The translations under genes were made by a program, and so were the position numbers. A stretch of 64,000 bases of DNA from JAWKUK01 sp041398605 (GTDB taxonomy: Bacteria; Planctomycetota; UBA1135; GCA-002686595). This document shows positions 42,026 to 49,886 of this stretch, piece by piece. The notes under the pieces are model-generated. The model was not told the origin of the DNA, did not search any database, and worked only from the letters and a program-made list of their open reading frames with translations. Each line of letters opens with the position of its first letter. Positions within the stretch are counted from its first letter, which is position 1. The stretch lies in the NCBI GenBank assembly GCA_041398605.1, contig JAWKUK010000021.1, positions 1 to 64,000 of the forward strand, in the 5' to 3' direction.

Positions 42026-42445
42026 GCGCGCGATCGCTCAGGCGCAGGCGCCTCGATGGCGCGAACCAGTGAGCGGGTGGAGCCCGGTCGCCTCGTATGA
42101 GGCGGCCGGGCTCCGGAGGTTCTTGACCTCGGGTACGCGCAGCTGCGCTCCCGTCGGGGCGCACGCGCTAGACGCGCGTACCTCGTTTCAATCCGTCACA
42201 AGTCATTCGGATCACCTCCATTCCAGCGGGTTATCCCAGCCCGACCGGTGACAGGGTCGGGGTAGGGCTCCGGGTCAGGGCGCCAGCGTCCTGGCGCCCA
42301 CACGTCTTGATCTTGGCCCACTGGACCGCATCCGGCAAGCCCGATTGGCGCGGAGCCTCGCCATGGGGCAGACTCGAAGGTCGCGCCGCGCGCCCATGGA
42401 GGGACGGGAGGCGCGCTCCGACCTCACCACGGAATCCCCACTGCG
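42026..42445. other. 420-base intergenic region with three hairpins
   Basis: No coding frame of interest. It holds the long terminator at 42080-42113, a 7-bp stem CCCGACC/GGTCGGG (42240-42261, 8-base loop) and a 9-bp stem GGGCGCCAG/CTGGCGCCC with loop CGTC (42278-42299). The promoter for the protease gene should lie in 42300-42440, but I see no clear -10/-35 pair. A CC-rich stretch (GGATCACCTCCA at 42210) looks like an anti-Shine-Dalgarno sequence by chance. Confidence 0.5.
42080..42113 (+). terminator. Long terminator hairpin after coiled-coil gene
   Basis: A 15-bp stem with one G-U pair (GAGCCCGGTCGCCTC with GAGGCGGCCGGGCTC) closes the 4-base loop GTAT. It lies 55 bases after the stop. The flank is not T-rich. 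Confidence 0.75.
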
Positions 42446-44815
42446 ATGCGAACCCCGACCCTGATCGCCCTCTGCACCCTCGCGCTTGCGGCTGACGCAC
42501 AAGCGCAGGTCTTCACGCCTCCTGCGGCGAACGTCCCGCACGCGCACGATACGGGCTGGGCGAGCGCCGCCGGCGCCGGCACCCAGCGCGAAGTCGTGCA
42601 CCAGTTCACCGTGCGCCAGAACGGCGTCGAGTGGATGCGGCTCTACTTCGCGGACGTCGCGCTCGCGGGAGACGTGCTCGCGGGCAACGGCGCGCAGCTG
42701 CGCCTCACGAGTCACCTCGACGGCGCCGAGCAGCTGCTCGATGCGCTGACGTTGCAGCAATGGCAGCGCTCGAGCGCGTACTTCAACGGCGACGCGGTCG
42801 AAGTTGAAGTGCTCGCAGTCCCCGGCACCGGCGCGAGCCGAGTGTTGATGCGCGAGCTCGAGGTCGGGTTGCCGATGCCACAGTTCAGCCAGTGCGGGCC
42901 GACGGACGACCGGCTCCCCTCGAGCGATCCCCGCTCGGCGCGGCTCCTGCCGATCGGCTGCACCGGCTGGTTGATCGCGGACTGCGCCGGCTGCTTCCTG
43001 ACGGCGGGGCACTGCCAAGGGAACATCCAGGTGATCCAGTTCAACGTGCCGCCGTCATCGGCTTCGGGCGGGCTCGTGAACCCGCCGCCGGCGGACCAGT
43101 ATGCGCTCGATCCGGCGTCGTTGCAGGGCAACGGCGGGCAGGGCGTCGGCAACGACTGGGCCTACTTCGGCGCGTTCGCGAACAGCACCACGGGCTTGAC
43201 ACCGTCCCAAGCACAGGGGCCGGGTTTTGTGCTCGTCGCGCCGCCGCCCGTCGCAGGCAACGACATCCGCATCACGGGCTTCGGCGTCGACTCGTCGCCG
43301 TCGACGCGCAACCAGACGCAGCAGACGCACGTCGGCCCGCTGGTCACGAGCTCCAACACCACGGTGCAGTACGTCACGGACACCGAGGGCGGGAACTCCG
43401 GCTCGCCGGTGATCTGGGAGCAGACGGGGCAGGCTGTCGGGATCCACACGCACGGCGGCTGCACCACCAGCGGCACGGGCCAGAACTCGGGCACGGCGTT
43501 CACGCACCCGGGGCTCCAAGCGGGCCTGGCTTCGCCGCTCGGCGTGTGCGCCGGAGGGTTCGGCGACGTGGTCGCCGCGTCGCTCGTCGCGCCTTCCACC
43601 CCGAGCCAGGTCTCAACGACCGTGGCCGGCAGCGTCGTGAGCGGCACCGCCACCTTGCACTGGCGCAGCGCGCCGGGCCAGCTCTTCATGAGCGTCGCGA
43701 TGACCTCGCCCTCGCCGGGGGTCTTCGTCGGTGATCTGCCGGGCTTTGCGTGTGGTGACAGCCCCGAGTACTACCTGAGCGCCCAGTTCACGTCGTGTGG
43801 GACGCTGACAGCGCCGGCAGCGGGCCCTAACGGGCCGTTCGGCCTTGGGGTCGGAGTGGCGACGGTCGCCTTCGAGGACAACTTCGAGGCGAACCTCGGC
43901 TGGACGACGGCGTCCACTGCGACCTCCGGTCAGTGGGAGCGCGGGGTCCCCGTGAACGACCCGAGCTGGGCGTACGACCCGGCGACGGACGGCGATGGGA
44001 GCGGCTCGTGTTACTTGACACAGAACGCGGCAGGCAACACCGACGTGGACAATGGCACGGTGACCCTTACGTCGCCGATCGTGGACCGCAGCGCGGGCGG
44101 CGATATCAGCTATTGGTACTACTTGGAGCTCTCCATCAGCAACGGCGACGATGCGCTGGACGTAGACGTCTCGGGCAACGGCGGCGTGAGCTGGACGCCG
44201 CTTCGGAGCCACACGGCGAGCTCAGGCGGCTGGCTCCGAGTGACCCTGACCAGCGCGGAGCTCGCGAACGCTGGCATCGCGCCGAGCGCTCAGACTCGCG
44301 TGCGCTTCCTCGCGTATGACGCGGGCACGCAGTCGATCGTCGAGGCCGGCGTCGACGGCTTCTCCGTCGGCAGCTTGACCTGCGACCCGACGGCGATCGG
44401 AACGACGTACTGCACGGCCAACGCAAATTCGACAGGCCTCCCAGGCTCGATCCGCGCCAACGGGAGCGCGCTCGCCGCGGCGAACGATGTCCTCCTGACG
44501 GTCGAGGACCTGCCCTTGAACAGCGTGGGGTACTTTGTGGTCAGCCCGTCACAGGCGTTTGTGCCGAACGCAGGGGGCAGCGCGGGGAACCTGTGCGTCG
44601 GCATCCCCGTTGGGCGCTATGCGGGGAACGTCCTGTCGTCCGGCGCGACGGGGTCGTTCGCGCTGCAGCTCGACTTGACCCAAATCCCGCAGCCGAACGC
44701 CAACGTCGCGGTCCAACCGGGTGAGACGTGGAACTTCCAGGCTTGGTACCGCGACGCGGTGCTCGGGTTCCCGACGTCGAACTTCACGAACGCCACGTCG
44801 CTGGTCTTCCAGTGA
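42446..44815 (+). CDS. Secreted trypsin-like serine protease with C-terminal planctomycete module
   Basis: Predicted 789-residue exported protease. The signal peptide is TPTLIALCTLALAADAQAQ. The peptidase domain (~160-370) has His ~188 in LTAGHCQGN, Asp in GNDWAYFG (~237) and Ser ~319 in GGNSGSPVI, the complete trypsin-fold triad. Cysteine pairs (CTGWLIADCAGCF) are typical. A ~200-residue beta region (~470-650) includes VAFEDNFEANLGWTTAST and DISYWYYLELSISNGDD, a jelly-roll like MAM/proprotein-convertase P domains. The last ~130 residues (YCTANANSTGLPGSIRANG, LCVGIPVGRYAGNVLSSGA, ETWNFQAWYRD..TSNFTNATSLVFQ) match a repeated C-terminal module I know from secreted proteins of Planctomycetota such as the Poly30 clade. 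It may be a cell-surface retention or sorting element. Confidence 0.85.
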   Translation: MRTPTLIALCTLALAADAQAQVFTPPAANVPHAHDTGWASAAGAGTQREVVHQFTVRQNGVEWMRLYFADVALAGDVLAGNGAQLRLTSHLDGAEQLLDALTLQQWQRSSAYFNGDAVEVEVLAVPGTGASRVLMRELEVGLPMPQFSQCGPTDDRLPSSDPRSARLLPIGCTGWLIADCAGCFLTAGHCQGNIQVIQFNVPPSSASGGLVNPPPADQYALDPASLQGNGGQGVGNDWAYFGAFANSTTGLTPSQAQGPGFVLVAPPPVAGNDIRITGFGVDSSPSTRNQTQQTHVGPLVTSSNTTVQYVTDTEGGNSGSPVIWEQTGQAVGIHTHGGCTTSGTGQNSGTAFTHPGLQAGLASPLGVCAGGFGDVVAASLVAPSTPSQVSTTVAGSVVSGTATLHWRSAPGQLFMSVAMTSPSPGVFVGDLPGFACGDSPEYYLSAQFTSCGTLTAPAAGPNGPFGLGVGVATVAFEDNFEANLGWTTASTATSGQWERGVPVNDPSWAYDPATDGDGSGSCYLTQNAAGNTDVDNGTVTLTSPIVDRSAGGDISYWYYLELSISNGDDALDVDVSGNGGVSWTPLRSHTASSGGWLRVTLTSAELANAGIAPSAQTRVRFLAYDAGTQSIVEAGVDGFSVGSLTCDPTAIGTTYCTANANSTGLPGSIRANGSALAAANDVLLTVEDLPLNSVGYFVVSPSQAFVPNAGGSAGNLCVGIPVGRYAGNVLSSGATGSFALQLDLTQIPQPNANVAVQPGETWNFQAWYRDAVLGFPTSNFTNATSLVFQ

Positions 44816-44828
44816 TCCGAGCGCGAGT

Positions 44829-44864
44829 GCGCTGCGAGGGGTCGGTCCGGCACCCTCGCAGCGC
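44829..44864. terminator. Bidirectional terminator between protease and lipoprotein genes
   Basis: A 12-bp perfect stem GCGCTGCGAGGG/CCCTCGCAGCGC with a 12-base loop occupies nearly all of the 70-base gap between these two convergent genes. Confidence 0.7.
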
Positions 44865-44885
44865 GCCCAGCGCGCGGTGCTGCGC

Positions 44886-46847
44886 TCAGGGCAGGCGGAA
44901 GTACCGCACGACGAGGTCGGCGCCGTCGCCGTCGCCGTTCAGGTCGTTGCCCGTGACGCCGAAGAGCGACTCCTGGTACAGGAACGCGCCGAACTGCACG
45001 CCATCGAGGTCCGCGTCGAGGGACAGCGCGCTGATCGTGTTCAACGATCCCATGTACGACGGCGCGCTGCTGCCGTCGAGCTTCACTCGCTGCAGCACCT
45101 GGTCGCTCGCGTCGCCATCGCCGTTGCGGTCCTGCGCGCCATCTGCGGCCTCCGACACGCGGTAGAACGCGTACCCGCCGACCGCCGCGATCCCTGCGTT
45201 GTTCGCCGCCACCGCGACGGCGACGCCTGGGAACCCAAGCCGGTTCGTCGAGAGCACGGTGGGGAAGGTCGGGATCGAGTCGAGCATGTCGCCGTCTCCA
45301 TTGATGTCCGCCCCGCGCCCGTCCTCGGTGATCGCGGCATAGAAGCGACTCGAGCTGCGCGCATCGTCCGCCATCCACGACACCGCGACCGGCGCCGCCG
45401 TGACGCTACCGTGCAAGAAGTTCCACCCCTGGCCGCCCGTCGCCGGAGCGTGGGCCGCGATCAGGACTCGATCGACCAGCGGCGCGCTGTCGTGGTCCCG
45501 CCCGTCGAGCGCTTCGTCGACCGCGATCGCGAACACCGTGCCCGCGACGACCGCCCCGCCGCTGCCGCCGGGCAGGGTCGTGGCGACCGCAAACAAGCGA
45601 TTTGCGTCCGTCACCGGGAGGACGTTGGCGAGCGGATCCGTGGCCTCCACCCAACGGAAGATCGGATCGGTGAAGTCGCTGTCGCCGTTCAGGTCGCACC
45701 CGCCGTTGCCCTCGTCCGCTTCATTCGAAACGACCGCGACAAAGCCGGCCGGGTGCACAAAGACCGGCCCTGCTGACGCGCCGACGAGCCCCGTGTTGAC
45801 CACACGCGCGTTTGCGACCAAATCACTCATCTCGAACCAGTGCAGGACATGGTCGAGGGTGTCGACGTCCGAGCGCCCAGAACAATTCGCCGGCTGCCAT
45901 GAACCGGCGAACAGCGCCGGGTCATTGAGGTTGGCGCTCTGCGCTGCCTCAGAGACGAGGAACGCAGCCACCCAATCCGAGCCCACTTCCTCGGCGGCGA
46001 TCGCAGTGCTGCTGCTCAGCGCGAGGCCCGTGCCGTAGAGCGTCGGCACGGACTCGCCAGCGTCGAGCACGGCCAGGACGGTGGTATCGGTCGCGTCACC
46101 GTCGCCGTTGAGGTTGCCGTCGGCCGTCTCGTCGAGCAAGCAGAAGACGATGTCGCCGCGTGCGCCGGCGAAGCGCGCCGAAACGCCGTCGTTGTTGAGG
46201 TCGTCGATCGTGCTGACGATCGCCATCGGCGCCGAAGGCGCGGTGCCCCTGGCGGCGACGCGCACGAAGGCGAGGTTCGTCTCGAACTCGACCGTCGGGG
46301 CAGTCGCGGTCGCGAAGAACGCGACGTCAGCCGCGAGGGTCAACGCTGGGTCCACGCCCGGCTCGAGCTCGGCCAGGAAGACCGGCAGCGTCTCCGCCGC
46401 GACGTGATAGAGCAGCACTGTGTCGAGCTGGTCGAGGTCGCCGTTCCAGTCACGGGAGTCCGTCGACTCGCGCACGACCATCAGCAACGTCCCATTGAGC
46501 GAGACCAGCTGGTCCGCGTCCACGGCGAGGACCCGGGTCGCCCCGGAGGCCGTATCGACGCGCACGACGACCGAGTCGAGGGTGTCGCCGTCTGTGTTGA
46601 GGTCCGTCCCGCCTGGGCCAGTGGTCGCCTCATCGGCCAGGTAGGCCATCAGGTCACCGTCGCCCACGATCGGAGTTGACGCCGCTACCGCGTGGTTGGT
46701 GGCGCGCAGGATGAAGGGGATCTCCGCGGGCTGATCCTTGCTCGTACAGGCCGCCGCGGCGAACGCCGCGGCCGTCAGTGCGAGGGCGAGGGGGCCGCGC
46801 GAGCGCGCAGCGTGGTCCTTGGTCATGGTCGTAGTCGTTGGCTGCAT
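44886..46847 (-). CDS. Lipoprotein with repeated Asp/Asn-Gly-Asp (EF-hand-like) motifs
   Basis: Predicted 653-residue lipoprotein. The signal is LALALTAAAFAAAACTS with the lipobox A-A-C. The body is a series of ~60-80-residue modules, each with an acidic calcium-binding-type loop: DLNTDGDTLDSVVV, DWNGDLDQLDTVLL, NLNGDGDATDTTVL, DLNGDSDFTDPIF, DINGDGDMLDSIP, DRNGDGDASDQVL and DLNGDGDGADLVV. Between them strands such as VGSDWVAAFLVSEAAQ and GYAFYRVSEAADG alternate, so a propeller or beta-solenoid is likely. ATG 46847 gives a short leader; ATG 46826 would also work. It is convergent with the protease. No enzymatic motif is present; a surface structural or binding role is inferred. Confidence 0.75.
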   Translation of the reverse strand: MQPTTTTMTKDHAARSRGPLALALTAAAFAAAACTSKDQPAEIPFILRATNHAVAASTPIVGDGDLMAYLADEATTGPGGTDLNTDGDTLDSVVVRVDTASGATRVLAVDADQLVSLNGTLLMVVRESTDSRDWNGDLDQLDTVLLYHVAAETLPVFLAELEPGVDPALTLAADVAFFATATAPTVEFETNLAFVRVAARGTAPSAPMAIVSTIDDLNNDGVSARFAGARGDIVFCLLDETADGNLNGDGDATDTTVLAVLDAGESVPTLYGTGLALSSSTAIAAEEVGSDWVAAFLVSEAAQSANLNDPALFAGSWQPANCSGRSDVDTLDHVLHWFEMSDLVANARVVNTGLVGASAGPVFVHPAGFVAVVSNEADEGNGGCDLNGDSDFTDPIFRWVEATDPLANVLPVTDANRLFAVATTLPGGSGGAVVAGTVFAIAVDEALDGRDHDSAPLVDRVLIAAHAPATGGQGWNFLHGSVTAAPVAVSWMADDARSSSRFYAAITEDGRGADINGDGDMLDSIPTFPTVLSTNRLGFPGVAVAVAANNAGIAAVGGYAFYRVSEAADGAQDRNGDGDASDQVLQRVKLDGSSAPSYMGSLNTISALSLDADLDGVQFGAFLYQESLFGVTGNDLNGDGDGADLVVRYFRLP

Positions 46848-46950
46848 TCGGTATGGGCGGGCATGTGCCGCTCGGCACAGATGGTACGGCGGTCGGGTGC
46901 GCCATGCGTTTCCAGGCCGTGTGGCTGGCCAACGAAGCTATCCTTGGGGG

Positions 46951-47994
46951 ATGGATCTCCCTCAATCGATCCCCACTGCACCCCCCACAGCGGTCCCCGT
47001 CGGCCCGGTGCTGGTGGTGGGCGGGGCGGGTTACATCGGCAGCCACTGCGTCAAATTGCTCGGCGAGCGCGGCGTGCCCGTCGTCGTGTTCGACGACCTC
47101 TCGACGGGGCACCGCGAGTCGGTCGGTGCCCCGTTGGTCATCGGCTCGTTGGGGGACCGCGCGTCGATCGCGGCGGCCCTCGCGCAGCACCGGCCGACCG
47201 CGGTGATCCACTTCGCCGCGAAGTGCTACGTGGGGGAGTCCGTCACGGACCCGGCCACGTACTACCGCGAGAACGTCCACTACACCTGGCACCTGTTGGA
47301 GGAGATGCGCGCCGCCGGCGTGCGGGACATCGTGTTCTCGTCGACGTGCGCGACCTACGGCGAGCCGCGCGAGGTGCCGATCCCGGACGATCACCCCCAG
47401 GACCCGATCAATCCGTACGGTCGGACGAAGCTCCACATGGAGCACATGATGGAGGACTTCTCGCGCGCGTACGGCATCCGCTACGCCGCGCTGCGGTACT
47501 TCAATGCGGCGGGGGCAGCGCGCGATGGCTCCCTCTGTGAGGACCACCAGCCCGAGACGCACCTGATCCCCCTCGTGCTGCAGGTCGCACTCGGCCAGCG
47601 CGCTTCGATCAAGGTCTTCGGCGACGACTACGGCACCCGCGACGGCACGTGTGTGCGCGACTACATCCACGTCGAGGACCTGGCGGACGCGCACCTGCGC
47701 GCGCTCGCCTACCTGCAGTCCGGGCGCGGTAACTTCGAGTGCAACCTCGGCACGGGTCAAGGCTTCACCGTGCGCGAGATCATCGAGACCGCCCGGCGCG
47801 TCACGGGGCACCCGATCCCGTACGAAGTCGCGCCCAGGCGCGAAGGGGACCCCGCGGTCCTCGTCAGCGGCGGCACGCGCGCGCGTGAGGTGCTCGGTTG
47901 GAGCCCCATGCGGGGGGCCATCGAGGACGTGATCGGCGACGCGTGGCGGGCGCTGAACGCGCATCCGCACGGATACGGCCCGCGCGAGGGCTGA
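46951..47994 (+). CDS. galE: UDP-glucose 4-epimerase
   Basis: Interconverts UDP-glucose and UDP-galactose (or the N-acetyl forms). The 347-residue length is normal. The NAD-binding site is VLVVGGAGYIGSHCVKLL, with DDLSTGHRESV following. The catalytic Ser/Thr is in IVFSSTCATYGEP, and Y-x3-K is Y-G-R-T-K in NPYGRTKLHMEHM. RYFNAAGAA and GTCVRDYIHVEDLADAHLRA are the usual GalE blocks. A ~20-residue Pro-rich leader precedes the fold, so a start slightly downstream is possible, but ATG 46951 has a GGGGG stretch 1-5 bases upstream and no other ATG precedes the fold. It supplies precursors for the surface-glycan genes. It is divergent from the lipoprotein across ~100 bases. Confidence 0.93.
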   Translation: MDLPQSIPTAPPTAVPVGPVLVVGGAGYIGSHCVKLLGERGVPVVVFDDLSTGHRESVGAPLVIGSLGDRASIAAALAQHRPTAVIHFAAKCYVGESVTDPATYYRENVHYTWHLLEEMRAAGVRDIVFSSTCATYGEPREVPIPDDHPQDPINPYGRTKLHMEHMMEDFSRAYGIRYAALRYFNAAGAARDGSLCEDHQPETHLIPLVLQVALGQRASIKVFGDDYGTRDGTCVRDYIHVEDLADAHLRALAYLQSGRGNFECNLGTGQGFTVREIIETARRVTGHPIPYEVAPRREGDPAVLVSGGTRAREVLGWSPMRGAIEDVIGDAWRALNAHPHGYGPREG

Positions 47995-48035
47995 TCTGCG
48001 TTGGATCCGTCGCCCGCGCGGGCTACGCTCTGTGG

Positions 48036-49886
48036 ATGTCGACGATGAAGCGACAGGCCCCATCGCAGTGGTCCCATTCGCGGTCGCCCCAATCGCGATG
48101 GTCCCAATCGCGGTCGTGGAGCCGAGAGGGCGCGGTCATGGGCTGCGTCCTCCTGGCTGGCGCCATGTCACTTGGCTGGGCCGTCGCCCCGTGCGCTCGA
48201 CCCTCGGACGTCGCGGCTCCACCCGGGGAAGCGCTCGCGAGCATCACGAAGGAGGAGGTCGAGGCCGACGTCCGCTACCTCGCCTCGCCGGAGCTCGAGG
48301 GACGGGACACGCCGAGCCGCGGGCTCGACCTCGCCCAGCAGCACGTGGCCGCGACGTTCATCGCCGCCGGGCTGTCACCCGCGCCAGACTCCGGCGCGGC
48401 TTGGCGCCGCGGCGCTGGGTCAGATCCGCTGCCCAATTGGGCCCGTGTCCGGCCCCCGAGCGACGCGGGCGCTGACGTCGAGACGGGCGCCGAGGGCAGC
48501 GGGGAGCGCAGCGCCGGGGCGGACGACGGCGGAGATCGCTCGGAGACGCTCGCGGTCTGGCTGCGGCCCTATCGCAAGGACAAGCTCCTCTACGACCGCA
48601 TCACGTTGTCCGCGCCCAAGCCCGAGGAGTGCGCACTCACGCTCACTGGCGCGGACGGCGTGCAGCACACGTTCACCTACGGCGCAGACTTCGTGCCGCT
48701 CGACGGGTTCGGCGGCAAGGCCGAGGGTGAGCTCGAGTTCGCGGGCTTTGGCATCGAGAACAAGGCGGCGCGCTACGACGACTTCCGCGGCCTCGACCTG
48801 CGCGGGAAGATCGTGGCGATCGTCTCGGGTGAGCCCGAGCACAAGCGCCTCTTCGATGGCCCGGAGGTGACCGCCGAGGCGGCGGTCTGGAACAAGCTCG
48901 ATGCGCTCAGCTCCCGGGGCGCTGCAGGCGCGCTGGTCATTCGACGGACGCCGCCGCTGGCCAAGGGCGAGGCCGCCCCTGAGCTCGCGTACAGGTGGAC
49001 CCGCGCGAGCTGGGTCGTCCCGACGACCGACCGCGTGCGCCGCTCGCTCCCGACCCTCGAGGTCGACGCCGAAGCCGCCGCGCGGCTGCTGGGCTTCGAC
49101 GCGCTGGAGTGGGCGGCGAAGGTCGACCGCGCGGGGAAGCCACAGAAGGGCCTCGCGGGCAAACCCGGCAGTCGGCCGCGGATCGAGCTGAGCTCCGCGA
49201 CACGCGCCGGCGCGGCGCTCCTAACGAACCTCGTTGGCTACCTGCCGGGGAGCGACCCAGCGCTCGCGGGCGAGTGTGTCGTCGTCGGAGCGCACCTCGA
49301 CCACATCGGCGTCGGCCCGCGCGAGCGCATCGGCTACGGCGCCGATGACAACGCCTCCGGGACCGCCGCGCTCATGGAGGTCGTCGAAGCCATGGCGCTC
49401 GCGCGGCCCGCCCGCAGCGTTTGGTTCGTCGGATTCAGCGCGGAAGAGGACGGCCTCGTCGGCTCGCAGGCCTTTGTCGAGGACTTGCCGATGCCCCGGG
49501 AGCAGGTCGTTGCGATGGTGAACCTCGACATGATCGGCCGCGGCGCCACGGAGCACGTTGTCGCGCTCGGCTTCCAACAAAACCCGGAGATGCGCGCCGT
49601 GGTCGCCCGAGCACAGCGCCTCGGCCGCTCGGGCGTGACGAAGCTGCAGGAGTGCTCCGACGAGGGCCTGTTCCAGCGCTCGGACCACCACTCGTTCCAC
49701 ACCGCTGGGATCCCGACGGTCTTCTTCTTCGAGAACTATCCGTTGGAACAGAACCGCGACTATCACACTTGGCGCGACGTGCCCGACCTCGTCAACTTCG
49801 AGAAGGTGCGTAACACCGCTCGCCTCGCGTTCCTCACCACCTGGGTGCTCGCCAACCAACGCGAGCGCCTGGCGCGCCCGCGCTGA
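48036..49886 (+). CDS. M28-family zinc aminopeptidase, exported
   Basis: Predicted 616-residue metallopeptidase. After an odd Ser/Arg/Gln/Trp-rich start, a hydrophobic signal occurs (GCVLLAGAMSLGWAVAPCA); an ATG at 48139 just before it is an alternative start. A PA (protease-associated) domain is inserted around FAGFGIENKAARYDDFRGLD. The M28 core has every zinc ligand: H in VVGAHLDHIGVG, D in GADDNASGTAALMEV, E-E in FSAEEDGLVG, D in NLDMIGRG and H in SDHHSFHTAGIP. The stop overlaps the next ATG by one base (TGATG at 49884-49888). Coupling to a penicillin-binding protein hints at a role in cell-wall peptide turnover, though M28 enzymes often digest exogenous peptides. Confidence 0.87.
   Translation: MSTMKRQAPSQWSHSRSPQSRWSQSRSWSREGAVMGCVLLAGAMSLGWAVAPCARPSDVAAPPGEALASITKEEVEADVRYLASPELEGRDTPSRGLDLAQQHVAATFIAAGLSPAPDSGAAWRRGAGSDPLPNWARVRPPSDAGADVETGAEGSGERSAGADDGGDRSETLAVWLRPYRKDKLLYDRITLSAPKPEECALTLTGADGVQHTFTYGADFVPLDGFGGKAEGELEFAGFGIENKAARYDDFRGLDLRGKIVAIVSGEPEHKRLFDGPEVTAEAAVWNKLDALSSRGAAGALVIRRTPPLAKGEAAPELAYRWTRASWVVPTTDRVRRSLPTLEVDAEAAARLLGFDALEWAAKVDRAGKPQKGLAGKPGSRPRIELSSATRAGAALLTNLVGYLPGSDPALAGECVVVGAHLDHIGVGPRERIGYGADDNASGTAALMEVVEAMALARPARSVWFVGFSAEEDGLVGSQAFVEDLPMPREQVVAMVNLDMIGRGATEHVVALGFQQNPEMRAVVARAQRLGRSGVTKLQECSDEGLFQRSDHHSFHTAGIPTVFFFENYPLEQNRDYHTWRDVPDLVNFEKVRNTARLAFLTTWVLANQRERLARPR
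48068..48117 (+). repeat. Short imperfect repeats at the start of the M28 gene
   Basis: Variants of GTCCCAATCGCGGT recur three or four times in 50 bases, encoding the Ser-Gln-Ser-Arg-Trp-rich leader. They may be a slippage-prone tract that lies upstream of the real start at 48139. Confidence 0.5.

Noticed and set aside
42200..42220. GGATCACCTCC as the 3' end of a 16S rRNA
   Set aside because: It is an isolated short match with no rRNA sequence upstream and no tRNA or 23S downstream.
44886..46847. Dockerin/cellulosome interpretation of the D-x-N-G-D repeats
   Set aside because: Loops are widely spaced and not in the paired ~22-residue dockerin layout; no cohesin or glycoside hydrolase partner is nearby.
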